From: Chromobotia macracanthus
Lineage: Eukaryota > Chordata > Actinopteri > Cypriniformes > Botiidae
NCBI GenBank assembly: GCA_036877525.1
Contig: JAZGTH010000011.1
Coordinates: 3,532,001-3,596,000, forward strand
Length of the DNA stretch: 64,000 nucleotides
Direction of reading: 5' to 3'
Of the stretch, positions 1 to 64,000 are shown piece by piece (positions within the stretch are counted from its first letter, which is position 1; every line of letters begins with the position of its first letter). Under the pieces are notes generated by a model. The model was not told where the DNA came from. It searched no databases and saw only the letters and a program-made list of their open reading frames with translations. A program made the position numbers and the translations under genes.

Positions 1-1617
1 AAAACAGTAGTTTAATAGAGTTTAAATAATAAAATATTTAACAAAATATTTATACTTTCTGGTTTTCAAGCTTGGGAAAACAGTTAATGTGATTCACTGC
101 AACACAAGAATGAAAAGTCAATTAATTTTTCAGTCCAGTTTGTGGAAAAAAGTTATCAACTAATTTGGTTGATCAGTTTTTTCAAATTGAACTTGCTTGT
201 TCTTTGAGCTCACTGCAGGTAAACAAAAATGATAATGTAACAAGGACAGAATTTCCATTTTATGATTTAAAACCAGTTTTAAACCGACTGCATCTCAACA
301 AACAACTTAACGTGTGGCTTAACTTTTCTTGGTGCCACAATGCAAACAAAGGAAACCTGGAGTACAACAGCAGTACAAGTGAACAGAGATCACACAGGAA
401 ACACTTATCTTTTACTGGGTTCCTTCCATACTAATGTGGATGTGTGGGAGCCAAACACACCATTTATCTGTCATGTTCTGCTTCTTATGTGAGCTTAACC
501 ACATCCTTCATTACATCATCATCTCATTTCTCATCTCGCTCTCTCTAAACTCGACTCTAACTACATTCCACTGGCTTGAAGAGGACAGAACTCGGCACAT
601 GACCAGTCCTAACTGGTACTGACTGGGCGGCTCGGCAGACATATTAGAGTGATTTATAGTGAACATTTAAACCTCTCAGTGAAACCCCTTTAACACATTA
701 ACATACAGTTACTCTTCAGTGAGCCCTAATCAGTAAGAATAAAGAGTAATTCCTAACCCCCATTTCCCAGCAAAATGCTTTTCACTCAAACCCACTACCC
801 AAAATGCCTTTCATGCACATACGGATGTTATTTCTCATCATGTGTTGTTCTTTTCATTCTGTTCTTTCTCTCATTCTCCCTCCATGTGACACAATAACTC
901 AGACAGAACAGAGCTGGAAGAAAATTGAGAATTGGGAATTTTTTCATTGTACATTCAATTGTTTGTGTGCTAGCATGAGCTGACAGTGTTGTAGAGCATA
1001 TCAGGGTTATGGAATATATATTTTACAGTAAATCTTTTAAAAACGAGTGTGTTGGAAAAGGCTGGATCAGGGTGAATGTGGTTCAGCCTGCGAAAGCTTG
1101 TGAGATTGATCTATTGTGGTAGGCATGCAGATGGCTTTCATTATATTTGTTATCAGAATCACATCTAAACTGAAGTCATACTGTTGGCCTGTCATGCTTA
1201 AATTTAAATGATTTCTGACACAAGCATTTTGCCTGCGAGGAAAAGCTTTCACTCCAATAGTAATCTGATAAAATTATATTCAATACACTCAACAGCTTTT
1301 CATTTTACTCTGCTTTTTGGTTACCTCTGTGTCCTGTTTTTAAGCTTGCAAACCTCTGTTTAAAATATTACTTAAACTACGTTTCCTTTTCCACCGTTGT
1401 TCAGCAAATATATTCTAATTTAACAACGAAACACTTCTCCCGCTGATCTGCATTGTCCTACACAGACACATTTTGTGTGTGTCCTTTTTCCATTGCATAT
1501 TCCAATGCTTTAATTCCTTTGCAAGGACCAATATTTCCTTCTACGCCCTCAATTTATCTGCATTTTTCAACATCAGGCCTTGCTAGAAATTTAGAGTCAT
1601 TTTAGTTCTGATTTCAG

Positions 1618-1633
1618 CCACTAGATGGCAGCA
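1618..1633 (+). promoter_or_regulatory. CTCF-like motif, plus orientation
   Basis: CCACTAGATGGCAGCA matches the core CTCF consensus (CCASYAGRKGGCAG) at nearly every position. It forms a pair with a motif of opposite orientation 52 bp away. Confidence 0.55.
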
Positions 1634-1685
1634 TAAGACCTGTTTACAGCGTGCACTGTACAGCACAATCTGAATCATGATGTTA

Positions 1686-1701
1686 TGGCGCCCCCTAATG
1701 G
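1686..1701 (-). promoter_or_regulatory. CTCF-like motif, minus orientation
   Basis: On the minus strand the sequence reads CCATTAGGGGGCGCCA, close to the CTCF core AGGGGGCGC. The pair (plus motif on the left, minus motif on the right) lies about 5.7 kb past the predicted plxna2 3' end. Confidence 0.55.
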
Positions 1702-2444
1702 TCAGACAGAGACTCCTCAAACAAGATTACATTTTTTAATTACATATTTATATGATAATTACTTTCAAATGATAAAAACTTATGAACATAAATCTTACTC
1801 AACAACACAGTGCTCAACATGGTCTTTTAGATTAAACAGGTATGAATTAAACTAGTTTAACAATAATGAACCTCTATAGCAATGTAATAATCCCTGTGTA
1901 GATGCTATAGGACGTGCACAAAGATGCTTTTGGAGTTGTTGTACGTGTGTGTGTGTTGTTTCTGATGTATTTGCTCTAGGTTTGCACGCTGACTCTCAGG
2001 TTCTGTGCATCAAATATTTATCCGGCAGTAACTCTGGATTATGCCTTTAATAATTCTCAAAGAACTGCGGCAAAAGCAAACCCTACCAACCCAGACACAC
2101 TTCAACCTGGACAATGGATTCAAGGAAGTGGAGGAAGAGAAACAGCGAGAGAGAGAGAAAGAGAGAGATGGTATTTTGAAATAAAAAACAGAGCTCGTGC
2201 ACTAGGAGACATATACACATTGTTTACCATTGTTGTCTCTAAGCTAAACTAAACCCTTCAGGCGGTACATAAAGTTACTGTTAATGTACTTTTACACCAT
2301 TCATGTGTAATTAAAAGACTGGGAGATGTTTGGTTTGTTCCCGCTGTTCTTTCCCATAAAGCCATGCAGAGATATTCAAGCACAATTTCAGTAGTCCATA
2401 TGACTTCCCAGTCTAGTGAATGTTCTGAAGCTATACAACAGTCT

Positions 2445-2600
2445 GAGGTATTTAAAAATGTTTTAAAAACGTTACAGAATAAAAAAGTTTATAACCAAGC
2501 AAAAACATTAATACAACGTTCAAGAAATGACATTTTTAATGTTCCTAGAACTCTTACATAATATTGTTTTAATATTTTTGTTACTTAAACTGGTTTGTTA
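2445..2600 (+). mobile_element. fragment of the AACGTT-rich inverted-repeat element
   Basis: Contains TTTTAAAAACGTTACAGAAT, AATACAACGTT and the tail TTTTTGTTACTTAA shared with the complete copies at 49597-49870 and 60508-60842. Both ends are degraded. Confidence 0.6.
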
Positions 2601-3321
2601 GTGGGAAACTAGACTTGAGTTGTTAAGAGTGGACACAGCTCATGAGGAATATAGTTTATGATCAGCAGCTGACTGTCAGTGTAAACTAGCTAGTGCTTTT
2701 ATATTCAATATAGATATTTGAGACGACTGCGATCAATAACTAAAATACTCGTGAATGCTTCTTGAGTTTGTGCTGTTGGATATTGACAGAATAAATGCAG
2801 TTCGGGAAACATCGATACATCTTGTCACTGTCTCACACATTCGTTAATAAATTTGTGTTTTTGCATAATTGTGTATTTGCAGGCTGGTTGCTGAGTCGAA
2901 GGCACCCCAAAGACGTGCAGATGATCTGATCTGAGATCAGTGTGTATAACAGAAAGAGATTAAAGGAATACTAAATGCTCTCTTCTAAGCCATACAGATT
3001 TGACGCTAATAAGAAACAACATGGAGAAATATGATTGCCATGCAACAGGGATACAGAATGGGGCAAACCTGCTCCTTAGGACTTATGATCATTTGCCATG
3101 TTAGCTGTATTCCCACCAAGTTAGTGCAGTTGTTATTGCCAAAATGGGTGATTTTTTTTATATGGGTTATCACTGACAGTGTAAGACACTCTAGGAATGA
3201 TTCTCTAATTTCATCACCATCATTATGATTATGATTATTATAATGTTGCTAACAGGAGCTTACCTCACTTCTACAGTGGTTACTCTGGCGGAAACTATGG
3301 TTACCGTGGTAGCTTTTGTAG

Positions 3322-3468
3322 TGTTCCTGTACCTCAGTTGGTATTGCGTTAGCAGCACAAAGGTTGTGGGTTCGATTCTCACCCACACTGATCAAATCTG
3401 TAGCTTGAATCTCTCAGTGTGTGTACTAATGAAACTGAATTTAGATGATGCTCTCAAATGAATGCAAG
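3322..3468 (+). mobile_element. tRNA-derived SINE
   Basis: The head resembles a tRNA promoter: an A-box-like CCTCAGTTGGTATTGCGTTA and a B-box GGTTCGATTC. The diverged tail resembles the fish SINE end (GCGTCTGCCAAATG type). Confidence 0.7.
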
Positions 3469-6230
3469 CACTAGACATTTCCATAAACAGTATATACACA
3501 TGAAGTATGCATAAGAATGGGTACTAATGGACCAATAAGCACATGAACTTACACACTCAGAAGCACCGCTGATGCTTCTACAGCTCAATCCAGATGTTGT
3601 GGGAGTGTGAGGTGCCGCTGAGGGCCACGGAAGTGCTCTGCATTTGTTTACTGCACTCGCTCCGTCTCCGTTGGGAAGGAATGAGAGGCGGCTCTCAACA
3701 TCTCACTGGTACAGTGGAGACTGACAGTGGAGCTCATGTGCTACTAAAATGGATTACAGGCCTGGTAAGACGAGAGGAATGTAAAACCAGGAAAAACTTC
3801 ACAGATGCTCAGTCGATCTGACAACGTAGAATAAAGACCAACGTGCTGTAAAGAAATGTTCTGGGTTCAAAAGAAGCTCAGTCGACAGAAGCTGTGGTAT
3901 GCTGTCAATTACCGTCAAAAATAATTTAGTCATTCTTTGATTTAAAGGTAAAATGTTTAATTTTTTTCTGTTGAAACACGTTATCATTTCCCAGCTTAAT
4001 AAGCATACAACTGGAAACAAACAATTTTGTGTTTTTTTTTTTTTACAGAACAGTGTAAATGCTACGTATTTACGTACTACATACTACATAAAAAACGCTA
4101 TGCACTACCAAAACATTTATCTGTTTGTTTGAGCATCCCAACACAGCAACAGTACCTCAGCCAGTGACGTTAGTGTGGGATTGTTGAAGTCACTACAGGC
4201 CCATAAATTACACATGTAACTTGAAGTATATTAGTATAATTTATACTATATAATTTAATTAGTATTAAAACTGATACATTTCAGGCACAATGTTAATAAT
4301 CTGCATAATATATCATATAAAATAATAATGTGTGCATTTGTTTGGACATTAAAGAAGCCCTACCAAGATCCTTGCACGCCTTCCTCTGCCAGCTTCAGAG
4401 AAGAGCGGAAGAGAGACAGAAAGAGAGAAAATGACAGACAGATCGGACGAGCAGACCATCACGCTATAAATAACTCTACTTTGACACGCAGACGACGGTT
4501 TCATGCTGACGTTTGCTCTCCCTCACCAATTTTACTTCAAATCATCTTCACACATGCCACTATCCCCACGTCACTCTCCTCCAATCACCTGCGGCCGAGC
4601 TGCCCTCTATATCCATAGCCATTCTTCCTGCCCGCCTTTAATCTCCGGCACCGAGTCAGAACCTCACCTCGGATACCTTTAAACTTTCATTCAGGATCTG
4701 ATTATTGACAACATTCTCTGTTTAAACACTTCATCCTCATTTCTATTGCCATACTTCCTCCGGTGACATCATTTCTTTAGTTTTTGGTTTTACCATTAGT
4801 TCATTATTCCCAGTTCTTGCCTGATCGTTCTTGCGTTCTCCTCTGACTGTTAGCCACACCTCTCATTCAGGTTCTGTGTCTCCAGCCCGGTTTAACTCCC
4901 AGTTGCCCTCATGATTTCTCCCCGGTTCTCTCTATCTTCCTCTGTCAGGCAGTCGTGGGGACAACTCTTTGAGGCTTTAGTTCTGTAACTAACCTCAGGA
5001 GATGTGGTGACTAGCTGTCAGGATTAGACCGTCTGCTACGTGTAGCAGTCTGTGGATGACAGCAGTGTCCATCTCGACGCCTCTTGTTTGGTTCAGTTTT
5101 ACTGGAGGATTAGAACAAATGATTAATTTGGCGGTATGTTATTAAAAAGCGTACACACAGAAATATTTAACTGAGAATGTAATATTGGAACATGGAAATA
5201 CAGTATGTAAAATGGCAACGTATTTCTGTTTTTAAATGTACGTTTTTCGTACCATATGTGCAATATTTTAATATTCGATTTATTGGCAATATTCACAAAT
5301 TTCCAAGGACCAAATAAAGGTGTGAATTCTGTGACTTTTGAAACAGACTGTATTTCTCTCACAACGTAGTTTTTGTTCTTGTGAAATTTGGCATCGACCT
5401 TCACTAAAATCAATACACTGCATTGTCATCCTCAAAAAAGTTCTGTTGGCGAGGCTATGCAAGTTTTGCAAGTTTATGCTAAGCCATCACAGCCATTTGA
5501 CGTGCATTTAACAATCAATCAACTTTAATTACATACAATCTCTGCTAGTCGATGCATAGACACTTAAGATCCGTATTTTTGATCGAAGACCGTACAATAA
5601 ACATTATACATGTGCTTGTACATTAGTCTGTTAAGGAATTGCCATTTTAAATGGATATTATTGCCAGTTAAACTTATTCAAGCCCGGCCTTTAATGAACA
5701 TTCTTAACTTAGTATGGAAAGTTGCTCATATTCCCGTGTCAAAACACATCGACAAGCTATTAGCATTCACAGAGCAGCTTCACGGCTAATGAAGTTAGCA
5801 CTAAAACCCGCTCTGCTGCCTTGGGCAGCACCTCAATGGTGATCAGAGGTCTCGGCCGGGAATGTGGTAAAATATTTATGATCAGCTATTACACGCAGCC
5901 TGTTTTATTATTGATGACTGTGGTTGATGGTGACTCTTTGAGCCTGCCGGACTGTTCTGGATCCCTCTTTCTTTGACCAGCTAATTTGACCAGTGAACAA
6001 TCTTCACCATGGCAGCTAATATTGACTTGATGAATAAGCATAGATGACAGATAGATTGAAAAACCGAATCGACCAGCAGACATTTTCTCACAGGTTGCTC
6101 AGCCATTTAGGAACAGACGACATGTTCTTTAACAGCCTTAGTGAAGTCTGTACTAGAAAACAACATGCTGTACAGTATGTTGTTTTGGTGGTTTCCTAGC
6201 TTAAAATGCTGGTGTCCCCATCAGGTTTCT

Positions 6231-6720
6231 TAAAGAGACTGTTCACCCCCCAAAAAAATTGTCATCATACTCACAGGATGCTTCTCAGTTTTTCCTTTCT
6301 TAGCTCCACCCCATTAGGATGTAAGGGAATGGTGCAAGGATGGTAGGCGGAAACAAAAAACACTTTTGTATGGGATACACCAATGTTTCCTTGCTCATGC
6401 CTCCTCAAATTCCTTCAAATCTGACTTTGATCGGTTCCTTTACGTATGGAGACGAGAGCAAAAAGAGAACACCAACACTATTTTTCACAAGTATGAACTC
6501 CATTATATAGCTCCAAGTTCCACAGATGATTCCATAAAATGAGAGTTAGTTTGGATGGATGCACTTCTGAAGAACTTCTGAAGACAATATGAATTGCTTT
6601 GGTTCTTCTGTGGTGTTTTTTCTGTTTCTTAAAGCTGTTGAGTAGCTTCAGAGGAGTTCGAATTGAACACGAGTTAGAAGGACCTCATTCACTTTCATTA
6701 TATGGATAATATTGACCATG
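6231..6720 (+). mobile_element. TTAAAGRGACAGTTCACCC repeat family, partial
   Basis: The left end TTAAAGAGACTGTTCACCCC followed by GTCATCATACTCAC matches the common cyprinid short interspersed element also seen at 42533 and 43317. The right boundary is uncertain. Confidence 0.5.
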
Positions 6721-7418
6721 AACTTCTAATGAACCCACTCCTTGTGTGATGCATTAACATTTAAGCAGTAAGGTACAAGAGCTTGTGTTTTGTTGTAAAT
6801 ATACTCACGGCTAAGGCCGCACTTTTCAAGACGCGCTCTTTAACAGATGTCTGATGTAAATCTGTACGTGTGCTTACAAGAGAGGGTCACCTCAAAGGTC
6901 AGCAATGTATTTTATGTTCATAAACAGCCCAGTGGCTCAAGGTTGCAATGAATAAATCCACATGGCAGAGAATTAAGTTGTAAAACGTGTCTTAGGGTGT
7001 GTTTGGTGGTTTTCTCACCCAAACTTGATATCTTTATTGATTTAAACCCAGCGCATCCACCTCAGTTTCTCTGGGAGCATTCTGCATGGCTGACCAAACC
7101 ATTACCATAACCGGTCCATTACCACTGTAATGTAATTTGTCTGAGAGTGGTGTGAGAGAAACGTCCAGCTAGGGATAATGGCCATGTGGAAAGACTGCCG
7201 CACCGGCCTGTTTAAGCTCCATCGGTTACCTTGTTACGCAGCGAGAGTTTATTGATGTTGGGGGTTTAAATTCATCTCTAGATTAACCTCAACCAAGCGA
7301 GAAGAATCTGTGGATGACTGAAATCATTCTGTTTCGAGTAACGCCACTAAAACTCTGTTTTCCGAGTATAATACTGTACGTCAAATAAAAGACGTAAATC
7401 CAATTTTAACCAGTAAAT

Positions 7419-7424
7419 TTTATT
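7419..7424 (-). terminator. polyadenylation signal AATAAA, likely distal plxna2 site
   Basis: AATAAA on the minus strand in the context ATATATAAATAAAATTTACT. It is the last strong hexamer before the sequence changes character. Cleavage would fall near 7395-7405. Hexamers at 7962 and 8528 are possible proximal alternatives. Confidence 0.5.
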
Positions 7425-8365
7425 TATATATAACAACAGTACAAAGTGAATCCTTGGCTTGCAAAATAGGTGTGCTTCATATTTACATAGGTACACAGTA
7501 ATAAAACAAAATCAATAAAAAAAACAAGAACAACTTTTTTCTTTTTTAAATATTTAACTCTCTTACAATTTTCACAACACTTAAAAAACAAGAACAGACA
7601 CCCATAAGTGTTATTATTATCGAGGTCATTATTATTTCTATGTACTATGTTACAGAACTCCAGTGTCTACAAAGAGAGATTTGTTTATAATTCGGGGTGA
7701 TTGAAAATGGAAGGTTATTCAGCTGTTAGGTGACTACAAAAGCCTTTCATTCGATTTTGTTTTCTTTGAACAATGTAAGATAATTAGTGTTATGAAGAGA
7801 ATATGAATATATTTCACTTGTTTGTAGCATGCTGTTTCATCACAGAACTAAAAAGATAAAAGTGCACAAAATTGATTTAAAGACTCTCGTGCCAAATATA
7901 AAATCAGCGACTGCCTTAGTTGACTGCTGATATTTCGGAAAGCTGCCCAGTGCTGTCAGATTTTATTCTGCTCTGCAGAATAGCGCAATAAAAATTATAA
8001 TGAACTTTTTCTGTGGGGATCAAATGTTTTATAAAGAGAATTCAGCATTGAGATACTGAATATCTCTCAACAAAGTGCAATTTCCTGAGCCACAAAATTC
8101 CAGGACAGAGAAATTCCAATCGTTCTCTGAATTTCTGCACAGGCAGGAGAGTCGTACCTCCTCTACTAATGTGGCAGCAACAGGGTTGACATTAACATTA
8201 TAAAGGGTTTGAGCCACATCCTGGGAAAAACTACAAGGGCATCAGGGTGAACAGAAGGTCTCTGAGTGACTCTTTTCGTTCGGAGAGCCGGATGAGCACT
8301 GATGAATGTAAAACAGGGAAGACTGTGGATAATACATTTTGGGAAGCTTGATCATATCCTTCATG

Positions 8366-8399
8366 TCATTGACATGAAAGATGACTTTCATGTCAATGA
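8366..8399 (-). other. perfect hairpin inside the plxna2 3' UTR
   Basis: TCATTGACATGAAA at 8366-8379 pairs without mismatch with TTTCATGTCAATGA at 8386-8399 across a 6-nt loop. The stem is too short for a microRNA precursor but could be a structured RNA element. Confidence 0.6.
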
Positions 8400-11136
8400 A
8401 AAAACACAGCAAAAACTATTTCTTCATCAGTGTTTTCGTCTGGTTTTCTAGCTATTCTTAAATTAGGGGAATACATGTGAGATAACATACCACAAATTAT
8501 GTACGTTTTAATTACCCCATAGTCCACTTTATTCGTTTTTTGTTGTTTTTAAGTATGTCACACCAAAATGTAACTTTCTAGTTACATTTAGAACAAACGA
8601 AGAATAAAAAATGTACCTACTGGACAAGAAATGTTTTTAAAACAAGTAATTTTGCTTCTCAAACCAACTTTTTCATGTTTCATTAACATGATGTTTAAAT
8701 GGAAAACAGGACACAAACACTGATTAAGAAATGCTGTTTTTCTCGCAGTGAATAAGCCACATAATATACAGTGACTATACAGTGTGTTGATGGTGAAGAA
8801 ATATGTGGCTATTCAGGAAGAGTAAAATTCAATAATATTATTATGGTATTTTCCATACCATCACAGATCAATTCACTGTCAGTCATAACGCTCTTCATTT
8901 GTAATCTCTTTGCACTGGTTCCTATTTTTGATGTGTGTGTTTTTTATCTCCTGATCACACTGTGCACACGACTAGTTGAGATCAAAGCCGAGCTTCAAAG
9001 CAGCAGGAGAAAGCTGAAGCTAAAGGGGTCTGTCTCCCATCTCATTTCTATGCTTCTGGAATCTTCCACGAGACACCACCAACCTGCCGTCGGAGAGAGG
9101 CCATGGTTTGACCAACCTCCTCCATCATCTGATTGGTCTCAAACGCAGCTAACAAACAAGAATAAAACAATGCAAAAAAAATGCTCTAAGGCCACAGGGG
9201 AAAACAACAAAAGGCATTTGAGACGTCTCCATTAGATAAAAACAACATACTGCTTTGAAAGCCTCATACTGCATTGGATATACTGTGGAACGAAGCCGTA
9301 CGTGTGAACAGAGTTTGAGGTTTGTTTAAACCAACTGTAAAGAGAATCATGTGAGTCTGGTCTGAGCTCCAGCATCTCTCTTCATACCTCTGTGAACCTA
9401 CGCTGACTCCGACCTGAAGGACCTTGTCTATTTTGGTTAGTATGATCTTGAAAAACAACTCTACCTCCCATCATGCATTATAAATGAAAGCTACGTTCTT
9501 ATCTGTTCATGCTTTCTGTTGACATATTTCATGTCAGACGAGCCAAAATAAAAGCAGACGAAAAAAACACCAAATCTATCAAGTTTTCCGTCATCTGAAG
9601 TATTTTACAAATCTTTACAATCCTACAATGTTTTCGTACCTGAATTTGCAAGTGGTGAGAGTGCTCGCCCCATATGGATCTTTGTCATTGACCTTCGAAG
9701 GTTTAGTTCCCTTTACAGAGCCTTAACCGACAAGTGCACAAATAATTTGAAGTGATTTTTTGGCACTTATTCCTGACCAGTCCAGACTGGGTAGCACTAA
9801 GTGTGCACAAAGGAAGTGACATGGTATATTACATCATTAGCCATCCTCTGAGTCAACTGCATGTCATGTGACCTCTTGGCACTTGAATGTAGGAGTACAT
9901 GGGAATGGAGACATACTTTTTCTTTTTTTTAAATATGAGGTACTGTATAATGCATGCAGACTACACACACATTGGACCATACATAATAATTAACACTCTC
10001 TGGTAAGATGATCTCAAGTAAGTCCATTCATTTGAAAGGGAAGGTGGGGACTCCCCATCTGCGATTTAAGTTGACTCGTCGCTGTCTGCGGAGGAGAGTT
10101 TGGCGTCATGGAGAAGAAGGACTTTACACTGAGCGTATCAGTTTCTCAGGACGTGCCATGGAGAACAGCTCAACTGACTCCCGTTTTTAGAAAAGCAAAA
10201 AAAATTGCGAAGACAAAATAGAGTAAGGTTTGTACATTCACATACACTTACATGTAGAAAACAGGACGTATATGCACAGAGAGACCGTAGCACAGTTTGT
10301 TCATTCAGTTTGACGCTGGTTTCTGGTCTGTCACCATCAACAAAAGAGCTTGGGGTAAAGAGACGTGCTGGTTGAACTCTGGCTCCATTACATTGGACTT
10401 TCACTTATGAGATGATCTGAAAGTTCTCTGTGGTCTCTAAAGCCAGAGAGACTCATATGTTTGTACTAGCGTGTCGACATGCTCATATGTGTTGCTAGCA
10501 GCCACTGCTTTCCAGGGACAGAAGGTTTGTCACGCTGAAATCGATGAACTATACTAGTGTCATTATGCACAAGACTCAAGAGGCAACTGCAACAAAACTC
10601 AAAAGCACTCATGTAGAAAAATAACATTTTGGAAGTAAAAGCCATCAACTGGGTCATCATGGAGAGGCAGTGGAAGTCCGTTTCCCGTGGAATCCTCTGT
10701 GAATGGTTTTAACAAGCAGATTTTCGAGTATCAGCGTCTCTTCGGGATCCAGAATACGTAAGGGATTTCTGGCATTTATCCGTGCTACACAAATCAAACC
10801 GATCAGCCAAACAAAAACAAACAAAAACACACAAAACTGAGTCCAGGAAGCTGCTCAGCCCACTATGCTTTTTAAAAACAAACCTAGAAGTTTCAAGCAT
10901 AAAACTCTGTAGTTTCCGCACCTGATTCCCTTCACAAGATAAAAACCATGTGACCAGCTTTCATTGAAGAGTTGTCCATTGGTCTTGAAAAGGTAACCTC
11001 TTTACAAAACTGTAGAAAAAGCACCAGCTATTGTGGTGTAAGGTCTTTAGCCAGTGTAGCTCACTTTCTTGCAAAGAAGCTTTGGATGACGGTTCAGAGA
11101 AGGTCCTGCATCCTTTGATCCAGCTTGGTCTTTCTC

Positions 11137-63995
<52,859 letters not shown>

Positions 63996-64000
63996 CTAGG

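Larger units (their letters stand above)
1..7399. other. intergenic region downstream of plxna2
   Basis: No gene could be supported. Short open frames here lack codon structure, splice partners or recognisable protein. The region holds a SINE (3322-3468), a degraded AACGTT-family element (2445-2600), two CTCF-like motifs (1618-1633 and 1686-1701), and the start of a TTAAAG...GTTCACCC element at 6231. The stretches about 5750-5900 and 7030-7320 are less repetitive and could be conserved non-coding sequence, which cannot be judged from one genome. Confidence 0.6.
7400..11136 (-). other. plxna2: plxna2 3' untranslated region (inferred, about 3.7 kb)
   Basis: Below the TGA no further splice pattern or coding signal is seen. 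The stretch is AT-rich, free of the repeat families that fill the introns, and ends at an AATAAA hexamer at 7419-7424 (minus strand). Upstream hexamers at 7962-7967 and 8528-8533 could give shorter 3' ends. The sequence TGTAAATA, a Pumilio-type element, is at 7480-7487 on the gene strand. A perfect 14-bp hairpin lies at 8366-8399. The extent is inferred from signals, not transcript data. Confidence 0.65.

Noticed and set aside
8771..9235. 154-codon plus-strand open frame, one of the longest in the window, with hydrophobic stretches
   Set aside because: It lies antisense to the predicted plxna2 3' UTR, has no recognisable domain or splice partner, and its hydrophobic part comes from AT-rich sequence.

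Overview
The window is a piece of a vertebrate nuclear genome, almost certainly a teleost and probably a cypriniform fish. The evidence is a multi-exon gene with GT-AG introns, AT-rich introns full of (GA)n and (CA)n microsatellites, tRNA-derived SINEs with a B-box like GGTTCGATTC, and several short repeat families typical of fish genomes, including one that begins TTAAAGGGACAGTT. No prokaryotic operon, CRISPR array, integrated virus or tRNA/rRNA gene was seen. The species call is an inference from repeats and protein similarity, not from a search.

The one gene that can be read with confidence is plexin A2 (plxna2) on the minus strand. It occupies 7.4 kb to the right edge and runs off that edge at its 5' side. 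Twenty-four consecutive exons were resolved, from 63995 down to the TGA stop at 11137-11139. Every junction has GT-AG ends and compatible phase. Joined, they give an uninterrupted 1236-residue C-terminal part: second PSI domain, IPT domains, third PSI domain, transmembrane helix, juxtamembrane segment, and the split R-Ras/Rap GAP with the inserted Rho-binding domain. By comparison with vertebrate plexin A proteins of about 1890 residues, about 650 N-terminal residues (signal peptide, Sema domain, first PSI) lie beyond 64000. I number residues from the first Cys of the window ('visible residue 1') and exons in transcript order ('visible exon 1' = 63881-63995).

Layout: 1-7400 is intergenic DNA downstream of plxna2, with a SINE and two oppositely oriented CTCF-like motifs near 1.65 kb. 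About 7400-11136 is a long 3' UTR. From 11137 to 26401 lie the exons for most of the cytoplasmic GAP and RBD. From 33438 to 36297 lie the first GAP exons and the transmembrane exon. From 36834 to 63995 lie the extracellular IPT/PSI exons. The introns carry at least eight copies of an AACGTT-rich short inverted-repeat element, six copies of a second element (TTTAAAGCTGCAATCTG ends), fish repeat families ending in GTGGTTTATA, SINEs and many microsatellites. Several (CT)n microsatellites, read on the gene strand, directly form the polypyrimidine tract of a plxna2 splice acceptor.

The points most worth checking are three unannotated exon-like segments in the 6.1 kb intron between visible exons 4 and 5. 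One is a 72-nt frame-preserving cassette candidate behind a strong (CT)n acceptor. The other two are a 33-nt segment and a possible terminal exon with poly(A) signals, both phase-compatible with the preceding plxna2 exon; spliced in, the terminal one would truncate plexin A2 to a soluble ectodomain. These are hypotheses needing RNA evidence.
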